Part shown: positions 35,261 to 44,281 of the stretch, in pieces
Layout: every line of letters starts with the position of its first letter
Numbering within the stretch: position 1 is the stretch's first letter
Virus record (IMG/VR): IMGVR_UViG_3300042889_000803
Location: 1 to 46,795 of that record
Source: a virus
DNA: 46,795 nucleotides
Direction: 5' to 3' (one strand)
Translations under genes and position numbers: made by a program
Notes under the pieces: generated by a model
The model's input: the letters and a program-made list of their open reading frames with translations, nothing else
The model's database searches: none
What the model was told of the DNA's origin: nothing

Positions 35261-37153
35261 TTATTTGACGAAGTAATCTAATAAGAAACTGTCTACTTCT
35301 TTAAGAGCACGTTTTTTTGAAACAGTTGTTTTCTTTGGTCTACCAACCGGTTCTCCTAGTTCGTTACCGGGTAAGTATCCGCCAGTATCTATACCGTTAT
35401 TCCACGCATCAGCAGTTTTTTGGCCTTTACTAATTTTTAGTGTTATGCCGGCTTCTTTTCGCTTTTCATTTAGATAAGCTTCTGCTTCGGGACTATCCAT
35501 TAATGGGCCAAAATAAATTCCAGGCGCACTCTTTCTTGTACTAGTAGATTTGCCACTGATAGTAATAGTTTGCTTTAGGAAGTTAACACCAAATGCGCTA
35601 GGTTGTTCTTTTAATAAACTGGCTATACCTTCAGCACCATTAATAACTCTAAATGTTTGTGTAGAAGAGTTGTACAAAATAAAGTTAGCTTGATAATGAC
35701 CTAAATTATATTGTAGCATAGCCATGATACCTTGTTCTCTTGCTATTACATCGGCTTTGTCTTCCATGATAGCAACAAAAATTCTACCACATGCCGATCT
35801 TAAACTATAATTCGAAATCTTTGCTTTAGCAAGGTCTGGATACATAGCTTTATGAAACTCATATATTATAGTTTTGCTGTTAGCGGCTATTTTCCTACTT
35901 ATCAAGAACTTTCTCATGTTCTCAAGCGATTGTGGTCTAAAGTCAACGTTAGTAGGCACTTTTACATTAGGAGAGTAATTTGCTACTTGACCTGTAAAAA
36001 CTGCTCTGGCAGAAGCCGGTGATTGTTCGCCCCCGGAATCTAACCATGCGTTACTGTACGCACCGTTAATGGACTTTCCACTTTTAACATCACTTAGTAC
36101 TGGTCTAATACTTCCACTTTTAACTTCGTAATGTTGTCCATTAATTAGTAAATCGCCTTCTTTAGCTTTTACGGCACCACCCATAATGGCTAATAGTGCT
36201 TCAAATGGCCCAGTTGCAGCACCTTGGCCGTCACTTAGACTAATATCTAATAACGTAGTTTTAATCGAACTGTAAACTTCTCTAATATCACCTTCTGCTA
36301 CAAAAGTGTCAACGTTGCCTTGCCCGGCAGACATCATAGCATTAAGATCTAAAGCTGTGCCATTTTCACACGCTGCCATGAATGAGTTACGTTTAAATTT
36401 ATCCATCTTAGCGCCAAACATTCCAATTAAATTTCTAGCCCAGCGCATTGGTAAGTTAAGTTTATTTGATATTTTTAAAGCAAATGCCTCTAACTCTTCG
36501 TCTTGTTTAACCAGCTCTTCAAAAGCAGTAAGTTTAATGTACGCTTCGTGTGATTTGTGTGCTTTTTGGTATTCTTTACTTTGGCTAGCTTCTATAGCAA
36601 GAGCATCAGTTGCTAATTGATCAGCTTGTCGCATAAATTCGACTGCTTCTGCAATAGTTTTAAATCCTTTTCTTTCTAAAACTGCCATCATAGACATGCT
36701 ACTAGCTTGAATCAGTTTGAGTTCTGTAGGTTCAATACTTTCTTGTAAGTTGTCAGTTAACCCAGAAAATGTAAACAATATCTTATAAGCAAATCTTCTT
36801 ACAGGATTAGTTGTAGATAACTTTTTTGCTTTAGTTAACAAACTAGTTGAGAGTTTTTCAAACTCTTTAATATTTTCTAAATCTACTTTTGTAGGTTCTA
36901 CAGATGGCGCCTGTGGCGGCATAAACAACTCAGGTTCAAGATTTTTTCCGATTGAGGTTGTTGACGTAGGCTCGGTTGGTGGCGCAATTGCTGGTTGCGG
37001 TTCTGCAACTTCTGGTTCAGCTACTTCTGGTTCAGCTACTTCTGGTTCTGTAACTTCTGGCTCATCCTCTAATTCTTCAGGAGGAATGTTAGGGTCAATT
37101 ACCCCAGGTGCTGGTGCTAATTCAAGTAAGTTATCTAAGTCTGTTATACGCAT
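35261..37153 (-). CDS. Large phage protein with PD-(D/E)XK-like nuclease motif
   Basis: A 630-residue protein. The start at 37153 (MRITDLDNLLELAPAPG) follows a CTAAATA box. Residues 25-60 carry tandem acidic PEVAE repeats; 90-300 are helical. The segment GDLLINGQHYEVKSGS (about residue 345-360), preceded by EALLAIMGG, fits the PD-(D/E)XK core (D-x8-ExK) of restriction-like nucleases. A Lys-rich tail ends the protein. Possibly a virion-packaged or recombination protein. Confidence 0.6.
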   Translation of the reverse strand: MRITDLDNLLELAPAPGVIDPNIPPEELEDEPEVTEPEVAEPEVAEPEVAEPQPAIAPPTEPTSTTSIGKNLEPELFMPPQAPSVEPTKVDLENIKEFEKLSTSLLTKAKKLSTTNPVRRFAYKILFTFSGLTDNLQESIEPTELKLIQASSMSMMAVLERKGFKTIAEAVEFMRQADQLATDALAIEASQSKEYQKAHKSHEAYIKLTAFEELVKQDEELEAFALKISNKLNLPMRWARNLIGMFGAKMDKFKRNSFMAACENGTALDLNAMMSAGQGNVDTFVAEGDIREVYSSIKTTLLDISLSDGQGAATGPFEALLAIMGGAVKAKEGDLLINGQHYEVKSGSIRPVLSDVKSGKSINGAYSNAWLDSGGEQSPASARAVFTGQVANYSPNVKVPTNVDFRPQSLENMRKFLISRKIAANSKTIIYEFHKAMYPDLAKAKISNYSLRSACGRIFVAIMEDKADVIAREQGIMAMLQYNLGHYQANFILYNSSTQTFRVINGAEGIASLLKEQPSAFGVNFLKQTITISGKSTSTRKSAPGIYFGPLMDSPEAEAYLNEKRKEAGITLKISKGQKTADAWNNGIDTGGYLPGNELGEPVGRPKKTTVSKKRALKEVDSFLLDYFVK

Positions 37154-37160
37154 AGTACAG

Positions 37161-37167
37161 TATTTAG
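37161..37167 (-). promoter_or_regulatory. CTAAATA late-type promoter
   Basis: CTAAATA lies 7 nt before the ATG at 37153, slightly further than the 4-5 nt of its relatives, inside the end of the bilin reductase gene region. Confidence 0.5.
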
Positions 37168-37850
37168 TGGATTTCTGGGAAGAGGCATTCCTGTATGAAT
37201 ACTTGTACATCCTCTTCAGATAGCCCTAAACTGACCATTACACGGGGGGTATGTGGGTTACATTTCTGATTTTGTGCGTAATAGTTCTGCGCTTCAGTAG
37301 TATTTTCTGCTGTATTATTTGTTTCTGCTACAGTTTCTAAGTAATGCGCTAGGGTAGTTTTAGCCATACTAAAGATTTGCTCTAGTTCTGCTTCATCGCT
37401 AACATTGCCCGCGGCTACCATACTAGGACTAAAGATGTTAGTGGCCCATTCTGGAAGAGCACGTGGCTTACGCCATTCTAACTTACTAACTTCTCCAGCA
37501 AACCATTCCATCATAGGATGGTCAGGATCACCAGCCCGGCTGTAGTCGTGAAAACAGCCAGTCATTTTGTTCTTACCAGCTATTACATCAAAGCCGTATA
37601 TTGGAGCAGGGTTGTGCGTATGTGGAAAGATACAACAGTGCATCATCCATAATCCTTTTGTTGCTCTAGCATCCACCACATCAACGTGAGCACGACGATA
37701 TCTATCACTACTCCACACGCGATTAACCCATCCCGGCTGGTTAAAACGGTCCATACCTGGTTCATGAATTGCAGTTCCAGTAGCATCAAATGACTCCTCG
37801 AGGAGATATTGGATTTCTATTAAGGTATCCCAGACTTTACTTTGACTCAT
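37164..37850 (-). CDS. Ferredoxin-dependent bilin reductase (PcyA/PebS/PcyX-like)
   Basis: A 228-residue protein with the family fold marks: RRAHVDVVDARATKGLWMMH, then FPHTHNPAPIYGFDVIAGKNKMTG with the conserved Asp of the active site, CFHDYSRAGDPDHPM, and a C-terminal helical part. These enzymes reduce biliverdin with electrons from ferredoxin. It overlaps the heme oxygenase stop by 14 bp, giving a coupled heme-to-bilin cassette. The exact product cannot be told by eye. Confidence 0.85.
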   Translation of the reverse strand: MSQSKVWDTLIEIQYLLEESFDATGTAIHEPGMDRFNQPGWVNRVWSSDRYRRAHVDVVDARATKGLWMMHCCIFPHTHNPAPIYGFDVIAGKNKMTGCFHDYSRAGDPDHPMMEWFAGEVSKLEWRKPRALPEWATNIFSPSMVAAGNVSDEAELEQIFSMAKTTLAHYLETVAETNNTAENTTEAQNYYAQNQKCNPHTPRVMVSLGLSEEDVQVFIQECLFPEIH

Positions 37851-38394
37851 CAGTGTACTCTACTAACTCGAGCATTTCCTTAAACATATCTGCGGCGTAT
37901 TGGAAACATACTTTAGCTTCATCGGCCATGCTGTCGTCTAGTCGTTCACGAATGGCAATCTTAAGAGCGTCAGGATCACTAAACTGATAATATTTTCCAG
38001 ATCCTGGAACTCGTTTGGCAATCATTTGACCACCTGCTAAATCGCCCATGTGCCGCACATACAAGTGTGCCATTAGTCGTTTAGGATCGTCCTTAATACT
38101 TAGAATATATTTGATATAGTTTTCAACTGCTGGCAATATAGTAGGCTCAGCGTCATCCTTGTTGTGTAATTCTAGATAGTCTGCTAAGATAGCAGGTGCC
38201 CGACGCATATCAGGAAGGCCAGTAAGTAGCCCATGTGGCATTGAACAAACTTCTAAAATCTCGTAGCACGGATGCTGGTTTTTTAAATATGCTGAATATA
38301 ATTTAGGATTAATTTTTCCTGAAAATAATATTTTAACAAATGGTTGCGTTTCGGCATTTTTATGTGCTTCGTGGGTTAACTCTTTTAAGCTCAT
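37837..38394 (-). CDS. Heme oxygenase
   Basis: A 185-residue protein. The proximal heme ligand is probably H11 (LTHEAHKNAE) and the distal helix carries the glycine motif MGDLAGGQMIAKRV. It opens heme to biliverdin, CO and iron, using ferredoxin or similar electrons. The start overlaps the ClpS stop by 4 nt and its stop overlaps the bilin reductase start, making ClpS-HO-reductase a coupled series. Lengths and motifs fit bacterial and cyanophage heme oxygenases. Confidence 0.9.
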   Translation of the reverse strand: MSLKELTHEAHKNAETQPFVKILFSGKINPKLYSAYLKNQHPCYEILEVCSMPHGLLTGLPDMRRAPAILADYLELHNKDDAEPTILPAVENYIKYILSIKDDPKRLMAHLYVRHMGDLAGGQMIAKRVPGSGKYYQFSDPDALKIAIRERLDDSMADEAKVCFQYAADMFKEMLELVEYTDESK

Positions 38395-38693
38395 TCTTCT
38401 TCCATTTTAATTTGTAAGGGATGTCCATTTGTGCGAGCAAGGTTAGTAGATTCAACTGCTTTGGCTTCAGCAATTTCAAAACTATAAACGCCAGCAACAC
38501 CGCTACCAGTCTCGTGAACTTGAATCATAACATCGTCAGCACTAGTGGGATTGTGTTTGAATATTTCAATCAATAGTCCTACTACAAACTCCATAGGGGT
38601 ACTGTCGTCATTCAATAGAATAACTTTCCATTGTCTAGGCTCGTTCACAGTTACTTTAATTTTTTCATCTAGTTGGATATCGGTACTAGGCAT
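38391..38693 (-). CDS. clpS: ClpS adaptor protein
   Basis: A 100-residue protein with the ClpS core: QWKVILLNDDSTPMEFVVGL, then VMIQVHETGSGVAGVYSFEIAEAKA. ClpS binds ClpA and delivers N-degron substrates to ClpAP. The acidic N-terminal extension is short. A terminator precedes it, so it starts a new transcription unit (ClpS, heme oxygenase, bilin reductase). It may redirect host proteolysis. Confidence 0.9.
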   Translation of the reverse strand: MPSTDIQLDEKIKVTVNEPRQWKVILLNDDSTPMEFVVGLLIEIFKHNPTSADDVMIQVHETGSGVAGVYSFEIAEAKAVESTNLARTNGHPLQIKMEEE

Positions 38694-38711
38694 TGTGTTC
38701 TCTTTTTCTAA

Positions 38712-38737
38712 AAATGGGGGAATTTCTTCCCCCGGGT
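38712..38737 (-). terminator. Rho-independent terminator after hsp20
   Basis: Minus strand GGGGGAA-GAAA-UUCCCCC then AUUUUU, 14 nt after the hsp20 stop. Confidence 0.85.
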
Positions 38738-38746
38738 TATTTAACT

Positions 38747-39169
38747 TTATTTAATCTTAATCTGACGAGGTTTGAGCGCATCGGGAATAATACGCATGAT
38801 TTCAATTACCAGCATACCATCCTTAACCTCCGCCGCATTAACTTCCATATACTCGGCAAGAGTAAATTGTTGTTCAAAGTCTCTAGCGGCTAACCCTCTA
38901 TGTAGATATTCGAAACGGCTATCTGCCTGATTTAGTTTGCATCCTTTTACAGTAAGTTGATCTTGATCAACTTCTACGGTAATTTCTTCTCTACTAAAAC
39001 CAGATACAGCAATTTCAATTCCGTAATGGGTCTCGTCGTATTTTACGATGTTATGTGGTGGATAGTTACCATTATGGTGACTAGGGGCATTAAAATAACG
39101 ATCGAAGCCTACTAGGGCTCTACTTAGGTGGGCAAGGTCTGCCGCGTTTACAGTTCTTAGTTGTGTCAT
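38747..39169 (-). CDS. hsp20: Small heat shock protein (Hsp20/alpha-crystallin)
   Basis: A 140-residue protein of IbpA type. The alpha-crystallin domain covers about residues 45-130 (YGIEIAVSGFSREEITVEVD, the SRFEYLHRGLAARDFEQQFTL signature) and a C-terminal IKIK-type tail ends it. Class A small Hsps of this type are usually ROSE-controlled, and the 5' UTR here has such a structure. AAGGAG 9 nt before the ATG. It lies downstream of dnaK. Confidence 0.93.
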   Translation of the reverse strand: MTQLRTVNAADLAHLSRALVGFDRYFNAPSHHNGNYPPHNIVKYDETHYGIEIAVSGFSREEITVEVDQDQLTVKGCKLNQADSRFEYLHRGLAARDFEQQFTLAEYMEVNAAEVKDGMLVIEIMRIIPDALKPRQIKIK

Positions 39170-39171
39170 GA

Positions 39172-39230
39172 TTTATATCTCCTTTATTAAGCAAGAACTT
39201 TGTGGGACCCCGAAGGCATCCCACATGTTT
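39172..39230 (-). promoter_or_regulatory. ROSE-like RNA thermometer of hsp20
   Basis: Hairpin I is UGUGGGA/UCCCACA (39219-39225 with 39201-39207). Hairpin II pairs CUUGCUU (39195-39189) with the ribosome site AAAGGAG (39185-39179), leaving one G bulged in UUGCU. That bulged G against the SD is the hallmark of ROSE thermometers. Melting would free the ribosome site. Confidence 0.7.
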
Positions 39231-39238
39231 ACATTGTA

Positions 39239-41143
39239 TTACTTCTTCTCTGTGTCATCAACCTCTTTGAACTCCGCATCTACGGTTTGTTCACCCTGTG
39301 GTTGTGTAGGGCTTGCGTTGGCTGATTCTGCTGCCTGTTTCTTTGTTAAGATAGGGCTAGCAGATTCAAATAGCTTTGAAATAGCTTCGTTAATCTTTTC
39401 GACTTCCTCGCCTTTCAATGCTTCATCCAAACTTGTCTTAGCTGTTGTATACGCAGTTGTTTCTTCTTCAGATAATTCAGCTTTAAATTCTTCAAAGTCT
39501 TTACCTAGACTGTGTGCTGTCGACTCAGCTTGATTACGTGCGTTGACTAGTTCAACAGTCTTCTTATCAGACTCTGCGTTTTCTTCAGCTTCTTGTACCA
39601 TACGTTTGATTTCAGCTTCAGTTAATCCTGAATCAGACTTGATAGTAATCTTATTTTCTTTGCCAGTGTTTTTATCTTTGGCACTTACGTTAAGAATACC
39701 GTTGGCGTCAATGTCTAGGGTAACTTCAATCTGTGGAGTACCACGTAATGCTGGAGCAATACCTTCAAGATTAAACTCGCCTAACAACTTATTATACTTA
39801 AACAGTTCACGCTCACCTTGGGCAACTTTAATAGTTACTGCTGGCTGATTGTCTTCTGCTGTTGAGAATGTTTGTGAGTGTTTAGTTGGAATAGTTGTGT
39901 TCTTTTGAATCAACTTGGTAAACACACCGCCCATTGTTTCAATGCCCAATGTCAATGGTGTTACGTCTAACAACAACACGTCTGTCTTGTCGCCTGACAA
40001 CACTGCTCCTTGGATGGCAGCACCAGCGGCAACTGCTTCGTCTGGGTTAACGTCTTTACGTGGAGCCTTGCCAAACAGTTTCTCAACTGCTTCTTGTACT
40101 TTAGGCATACGTGTTTGACCACCAACAAGGATAACTTCGTCAATGTCAGCGGCAGTAACATTAGCGTCTTTCATTGCTGTCTTACATGGCTCAATTGACC
40201 GTTGAATCAATGCTTCAACCATCGATTCAAATTTAGCACGACTGATAGTCACGTTCATATGCTTAGGGCCACTTGCGTCTGCTGTAATGTATGGCAAGTT
40301 AACACTAGTGCTTGCGGCGCTAGATAATTCAATCTTGGCTTTTTCAGCTGACTCTTTTAAACGTTGTAGGGCCAACATATCTTTCTTAAGATCAACACCG
40401 TTGTCTTTCTTAAACTCATCTACTAGGTAATCCATAATAGCTTGGTCAAAGTCTTCACCGCCAAGGAATGTGTCGCCGTTTGTGCTTAGTACTTCGATTT
40501 GTTTATCGCCGTCAACGTTGGCAATTTCAATAATGGAGATATCAAATGTACCGCCACCTAAGTCGTATACAGCAATCTTACGATCACGTTTGTCTGCTTT
40601 GTCAACTCCGTATGCGAGTGCGGCCGCAGTTGGTTCGTTGATAATACGCAATACTTCTAAGCCGGCAATACGGCCTGCGTCTTTGGTTGCTTGACGTTGG
40701 CTGTCATTGAAATAAGCCGGGACTGTAATAACAGCCTGTGTAACAGCATGACCGAGATAGTCTTCTGCTGTCTTTTTCATTTTTCTGAGTACTTCAGCTG
40801 ATACTTGTTGCGGTGCTAGTTTTTCGCCGTTGGCTTCGATCCATGCGTCACCGTTGTCTGCCTTGACAATACTGTAAGGCATCAAGTTGATATCCTTTTG
40901 GACTTCTTTTTCGTCAAACTTACGTCCAATAAGACGCTTGCTTGCGTAGATAGTATTTTTGGGGTTTGTAACTGCTTGTCGTTTTGCTGTTGCGCCAACT
41001 AGGATTTCGTCTTTGGCATACGCAATAACTGATGGTGTTGTTCTAGCACCTTCGCTGTTTTCAATTACTTTAGCAATTCCGTTTTCTAGGATCGCTACAC
41101 AGCTATTTGTTGTACCTAAATCGATACCGATGATTTTGCTCAT
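39239..41143 (-). CDS. dnaK: DnaK (Hsp70) chaperone
   Basis: A 634-residue Hsp70 of normal bacterial length. N-terminal signature [54 protein letters not shown]; substrate domain from about 390; an acidic-end tail ([14 protein letters not shown]). It is a complete chaperone, likely functional with host DnaJ and GrpE, which are absent from the window. The 5' UTR carries a ROSE-like thermometer. Confidence 0.97.
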   Translation of the reverse strand: MSKIIGIDLGTTNSCVAILENGIAKVIENSEGARTTPSVIAYAKDEILVGATAKRQAVTNPKNTIYASKRLIGRKFDEKEVQKDINLMPYSIVKADNGDAWIEANGEKLAPQQVSAEVLRKMKKTAEDYLGHAVTQAVITVPAYFNDSQRQATKDAGRIAGLEVLRIINEPTAAALAYGVDKADKRDRKIAVYDLGGGTFDISIIEIANVDGDKQIEVLSTNGDTFLGGEDFDQAIMDYLVDEFKKDNGVDLKKDMLALQRLKESAEKAKIELSSAASTSVNLPYITADASGPKHMNVTISRAKFESMVEALIQRSIEPCKTAMKDANVTAADIDEVILVGGQTRMPKVQEAVEKLFGKAPRKDVNPDEAVAAGAAIQGAVLSGDKTDVLLLDVTPLTLGIETMGGVFTKLIQKNTTIPTKHSQTFSTAEDNQPAVTIKVAQGERELFKYNKLLGEFNLEGIAPALRGTPQIEVTLDIDANGILNVSAKDKNTGKENKITIKSDSGLTEAEIKRMVQEAEENAESDKKTVELVNARNQAESTAHSLGKDFEEFKAELSEEETTAYTTAKTSLDEALKGEEVEKINEAISKLFESASPILTKKQAAESANASPTQPQGEQTVDAEFKEVDDTEKK

Positions 41144-41145
41144 AA

Positions 41146-41205
41146 TAATCTCCTTTTAATTAAGCAAGAAATTTGTAGGCCCTTTACGGCGCTCTACAAA
41201 TTTAT
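41146..41205 (-). promoter_or_regulatory. ROSE-like RNA thermometer of dnaK
   Basis: Hairpin I is AAAUUUGUAG/CUACAAAUUU (41203-41194 with 41178-41169). Hairpin II pairs CUUGCUU (41168-41162) with AAAGGAG (41156-41150), again with one bulged G. The layout and linker are the same as in front of hsp20. Confidence 0.7.
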
Positions 41206-41210
41206 TTATC

Positions 41211-41546
41211 TCAGATATTCTCTAAATTCTGAATATTTGACCATTTTTTTAGTTTTTCTATTTTGGCAGCTTGTGCCCGTTCAATATTAGTATATGATAC
41301 AATATCCATACTGTGTAGAATATCTATCATAGCCAACATATCACCAAGTTCTTCTTCCAAGTGTTCCTTGTTAGTCTTAGGTTTACCAGGCTTGTAGTTG
41401 TCCAGGCCAAAGCGGCTGATTTTACTTACCGCTTGTATAACTTCGGCACATTCTTCTTGGAGAATGTCCATTACTTCTTTAGTTTGTGGATCCATTTTAG
41501 TTATCTTCGGAAAATCAATTGGATCGTCTGTATTTGTATAGTGCAT
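41211..41546 (-). CDS. MazG-like nucleotide pyrophosphohydrolase
   Basis: A 111-residue all-helical protein. The metal motif EECAEVIQAVSK (ExxE) and EEELGDMLAMIDIL (ExxD) is that of MazG/dUTPase-superfamily NTP pyrophosphatases. The start at 41546 (MHYTNTDD) lies one base after the stop of the exonuclease gene. Phage MazG proteins can lower (p)ppGpp or clean nucleotide pools; the exact substrate is open. Confidence 0.85.
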   Translation of the reverse strand: MHYTNTDDPIDFPKITKMDPQTKEVMDILQEECAEVIQAVSKISRFGLDNYKPGKPKTNKEHLEEELGDMLAMIDILHSMDIVSYTNIERAQAAKIEKLKKWSNIQNLENI

Positions 41547-41547
41547 T

Positions 41548-42132
41548 TTAGTTAGTCTTTGAAAAAGGTGCGATGTAAGTACCACCGCTAGTTGTACTAG
41601 TACGTAAAACTCCGTAGACGTTTTGAATACCTACTGCTTGGTTCCAAGCATCTTGTAACGCATGGTGGGCAAGCACTGGAGGACGATGCGGATTGATACC
41701 TAAATCAAATGCTGTACGTACATCACGTACTGCCCAATATTGCCAAGGAACTGCTTTGTTTAGTTTTTTGTAAACGTGTTCACAAATTGGAATGTCAAAT
41801 GCCGCACCGTTTGACCAAACACGTTTTGCGCCCCAACAGAATTTATATAGTTGATCAAACGCTTCACGAATGTGAATTCGATCAGTGCCTTCAAATGCTT
41901 CTGCTTGTGCGGCTTTGTCTTGTTGTGCCCACCAAGCTATAGTATCGTCGTTTGCGACTAATCCTAGCTCATCACAACTGTCAATATCAATTTTGACATA
42001 GAAGGAATTCATTGCGGGTTCTTTGATATCAGATCCAAACGGATCAAATTTTACTGCGCCGATTGTAAGTACAACAGCATCAGTACTAGTTGCCAATGTT
42101 TCCAAATCAATCATTACGTCTGTGTTAGCCAT
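41548..42132 (-). CDS. DEDD 3'-5' exonuclease (Rv2179c/DexA-like)
   Basis: A 194-residue protein with DEDD-type motifs: MIDLETLATS (Exo I, D8-x-E10), an Exo II-like segment (VWSNGAAFDIPI, with N and D) and Exo III HHALQDAWNQ with the last acids. The closest families are the Rv2179c-like 3'-5' exoribonucleases and T4 DexA. It could process tRNA or mRNA 3' ends. Followed directly by the MazG-like gene. Confidence 0.85.
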   Translation of the reverse strand: MANTDVMIDLETLATSTDAVVLTIGAVKFDPFGSDIKEPAMNSFYVKIDIDSCDELGLVANDDTIAWWAQQDKAAQAEAFEGTDRIHIREAFDQLYKFCWGAKRVWSNGAAFDIPICEHVYKKLNKAVPWQYWAVRDVRTAFDLGINPHRPPVLAHHALQDAWNQAVGIQNVYGVLRTSTTSGGTYIAPFSKTN

Positions 42133-42185
42133 TTAAGTTCTTTCTTTATTATGAGCTTAAATTATAACACAGAGTATTTAGATTG

Positions 42186-42416
42186 TCAATATAATTTCTT
42201 TGGTAATTGGTCTTTTTCGAGCTTCTTGCGCCAGCGTGATTTGGCGGCACCTTTGGCTTTTTTACGGGCAGTGGTTGGCTTTTCGTAAAATTCTTTTTTA
42301 CGGAGATCTTCCAAAATACCAGCATCTTCAATCTTACGCTTAAAACGGCGTAGAGCTTGATTGATATTTTCGTTATCTCTAACAGTAATGCCTGTACCTT
42401 TACTCTTCTGATTCAT
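42186..42416 (-). CDS. rpsU: Ribosomal protein bS21
   Basis: A 76-residue protein with the bS21 core [19 protein letters not shown] and the basic tail [20 protein letters not shown]. Free bS21 can join the 30S subunit and aids initiation; phages, mostly of aquatic habitats, often carry it. The start overlaps the end of the upstream acidic-protein gene by 17 bp. Confidence 0.93.
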   Translation of the reverse strand: MNQKSKGTGITVRDNENINQALRRFKRKIEDAGILEDLRKKEFYEKPTTARKKAKGAAKSRWRKKLEKDQLPKKLY

Positions 42417-42819
42417 CTGAGTCCTCGTCTTCTTCTTGATCTTGTTTGAACTGTTCTACAATACTATCCAAGTTGTAAATACGATTTTTGGATATTAAAT
42501 TATAGGGCGTTAGTTCGTCGTTAGTTATATAGTAAGAATTACCCTGTGCTAACATGAATGTGATAAACTTATGTGTAATAAGATCACAATTGTCAACGTC
42601 AATTATAACCACATCAACTTGTTGAGCAGTACTTAGTAACCAACTAATATCCGTTTCATCCTGATCAAAAATAAAGACATTTAAATCATCAATGCTTTGA
42701 CTTAGAATAGCTTGAAACTGTTCTTTTACTACTAGGCTGGGTTTGACTAACAAATAACTTAAGGTTAAATTGAATAGTTTATCCGGCGGTGTTATTACTG
42801 TTATCTTTCCTAAGTTCAT
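42400..42819 (-). CDS. Hypothetical protein with acidic tail
   Basis: A 139-residue alpha/beta protein, [20 protein letters not shown], with a repeated strand-helix pattern ([20 protein letters not shown]) and a strongly acidic end ([12 protein letters not shown]). Such tails suit DNA-mimic or assembly chaperone-like proteins in phages. Not recognised. Its 5' end overlaps the end of the frameshift product at 42779 by 41 bp. Confidence 0.7.
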   Translation of the reverse strand: MNLGKITVITPPDKLFNLTLSYLLVKPSLVVKEQFQAILSQSIDDLNVFIFDQDETDISWLLSTAQQVDVVIIDVDNCDLITHKFITFMLAQGNSYYITNDELTPYNLISKNRIYNLDSIVEQFKQDQEEDEDSDESEE

Positions 42820-43126
42820 ATATCCTACTTACAAATGTTTCTACTGTTTCTGTAGTATAGTTACTAAATCTTGGACCTTTAGTTCGAGTCTCTTCAACAA
42901 ACTCAAATAACTTTGGATCTGTTGTTGCGTCTACTTCTAATGTGTCAAAAACTTTATTACTATACAACTTATATAATTCGTCTTTGGCTCGTGCTCCAGT
43001 ACGTTCTACAACACGTGACCAAATTGTACTAGTGTCTTGTTCAGCGTTTTGAATATAGCCTATGCTTCCCTGTTCTTGATTTGTATCTTGCCCGTAAGGT
43101 CCTTGGTCATATAAGTCTTTTTTTTT
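42779..43126 (-). CDS. -1 frame extension of the membrane coiled-coil protein
   Basis: An open frame with no ATG runs from the A9 tract at 43126-43118 to a stop at 42779, about 115 codons: KKKDLYDQGPYGQDTNQEQ through [12 protein letters not shown]. It has coding-like content (TLEVDATTDPKLFEFVEETR). A -1 slip on A-AAA-AAG in the upstream gene would fuse it to the 43060 protein. A TTG at 42967 is the only alternative start and has no good ribosome site. Confidence 0.6.
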   Translation of the reverse strand, partial: KKKDLYDQGPYGQDTNQEQGSIGYIQNAEQDTSTIWSRVVERTGARAKDELYKLYSNKVFDTLEVDATTDPKLFEFVEETRTKGPRFSNYTTETVETFVSRIYELRKDNSNNTAG

Positions 43127-44271
43127 AGGTCTGATAATTCTACTGAGTCTGCTTCTATTACTTCTGTTAGGTCAGGTTTAATTCTATCACCTGTAACTTC
43201 AGTATATTGCGTTTCAGTTGGATGATATTTTTCGGCTTCAGCAGACGCTAACTCTTTTTCTTTAGCAACTTCCTGCTCGGCCTGTTCAATCATCTTGTTC
43301 CATTTTTCAAGCTCTGATTCAGTAGTACCTGGTATTACTGGTTCCTCCGGCGCCGTTATATCACCTCCTAGTGCGGTCGACGGTGTATCGCTTGTTACTT
43401 CTGTGTGTGCGTGTTCTTTAATTTGTTCAACTTGATCAGCAGTCAATGGACCATCATCCTTAGGATACGATGGTTCCAGTTTAGCTGTTTCAATTGGTTC
43501 TGCTACTGGTGCGGGCTCTTCTTTTCTCCAGCCAAATGTCATTTGTGCGGCTAACAACATGATGATTGCTAATGGATCAAACACTACAATAATTGTAATG
43601 ATTACCCAAGTAACTGCTTTCTCTAAAAGTGTCTCATTTGTTTCACCGTATATAAAGGCGGCGATGTACTTTAGTGGACCAACTTCTGCCTCAACTTTAC
43701 GTATTTCAGCGGCAATAGGAGCACGTTCTTCATTTAGGGTAGCAATAGTTTTTTGCGACTTGGTAATGTCAGCTTGGATCTGTGTTCTTTCTTTTGCTTG
43801 ACGTTGGCGCATAGCATTAGCATTTACCGCACCTTGATCAGTTTTACTACGAGCAATAGTTTCGTCAATAGTAGCATCCATTTGTTTTAATGCTTTGCGA
43901 TTAGCTTCGATATTTTCTCGTTCAGTTTTTATCTTTTCGTCATAGATGGCAATCTTACTAGTAACGTCGCCTGACACTAAACTTTGATCGCTGTGTGCTT
44001 TTGATAAGAATCCAAAAATACCCATGCTAGTAATAAGCATTAATACAATGACTGCTGTAGTCATGTACACTTTCATCAGACGTGGAGCACGTTCCCAGTT
44101 GGCCTTAAGCCAGCTGGCGCAGACTAGTTTAGCTATTTCAAGAGCTGAGCCCATAACTATGATGGGGATAACTGCGGCTGAGAAAATAGCAGCCAAACCT
44201 ATTACACTGTAATAGATTGCGACTGCTGAAAGTACTAAACCGGTGAGAAGTAACAACCAGGCAAGAATCAT
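43060..44271 (-). CDS. Membrane/coiled-coil phage protein with A9 slippery site
   Basis: A 403-residue protein. Two or three TM helices lie at the N-terminus (MILAWLLLLTGLVLSAVAIY, IFSAAVIPIIVMGSALEIAK, MTTAVIVLMLITSMGIFGFL), a coiled coil covers about 105-200 (KIAIYDEKIKTERENIEANR), one or two TM helices about 215-245, then a Pro/Glu-rich tail. The A9 at codons 382-385 (CTA AAA AAA AAG) lies 20 codons before the stop, so a -1 shift would swap the last residues for the 42779 extension. SD AGGA before the ATG. Confidence 0.78.
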   Translation of the reverse strand: MILAWLLLLTGLVLSAVAIYYSVIGLAAIFSAAVIPIIVMGSALEIAKLVCASWLKANWERAPRLMKVYMTTAVIVLMLITSMGIFGFLSKAHSDQSLVSGDVTSKIAIYDEKIKTERENIEANRKALKQMDATIDETIARSKTDQGAVNANAMRQRQAKERTQIQADITKSQKTIATLNEERAPIAAEIRKVEAEVGPLKYIAAFIYGETNETLLEKAVTWVIITIIVVFDPLAIIMLLAAQMTFGWRKEEPAPVAEPIETAKLEPSYPKDDGPLTADQVEQIKEHAHTEVTSDTPSTALGGDITAPEEPVIPGTTESELEKWNKMIEQAEQEVAKEKELASAEAEKYHPTETQYTEVTGDRIKPDLTEVIEADSVELSDLKKKTYMTKDLTGKIQIKNREA

Positions 44272-44281
44272 CTAGGTCCTA

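Noticed and set aside
42149-42331. Alternative frame overlapping bS21
   Set aside because: The bS21 frame is a clear family match; the other frame is its shadow.
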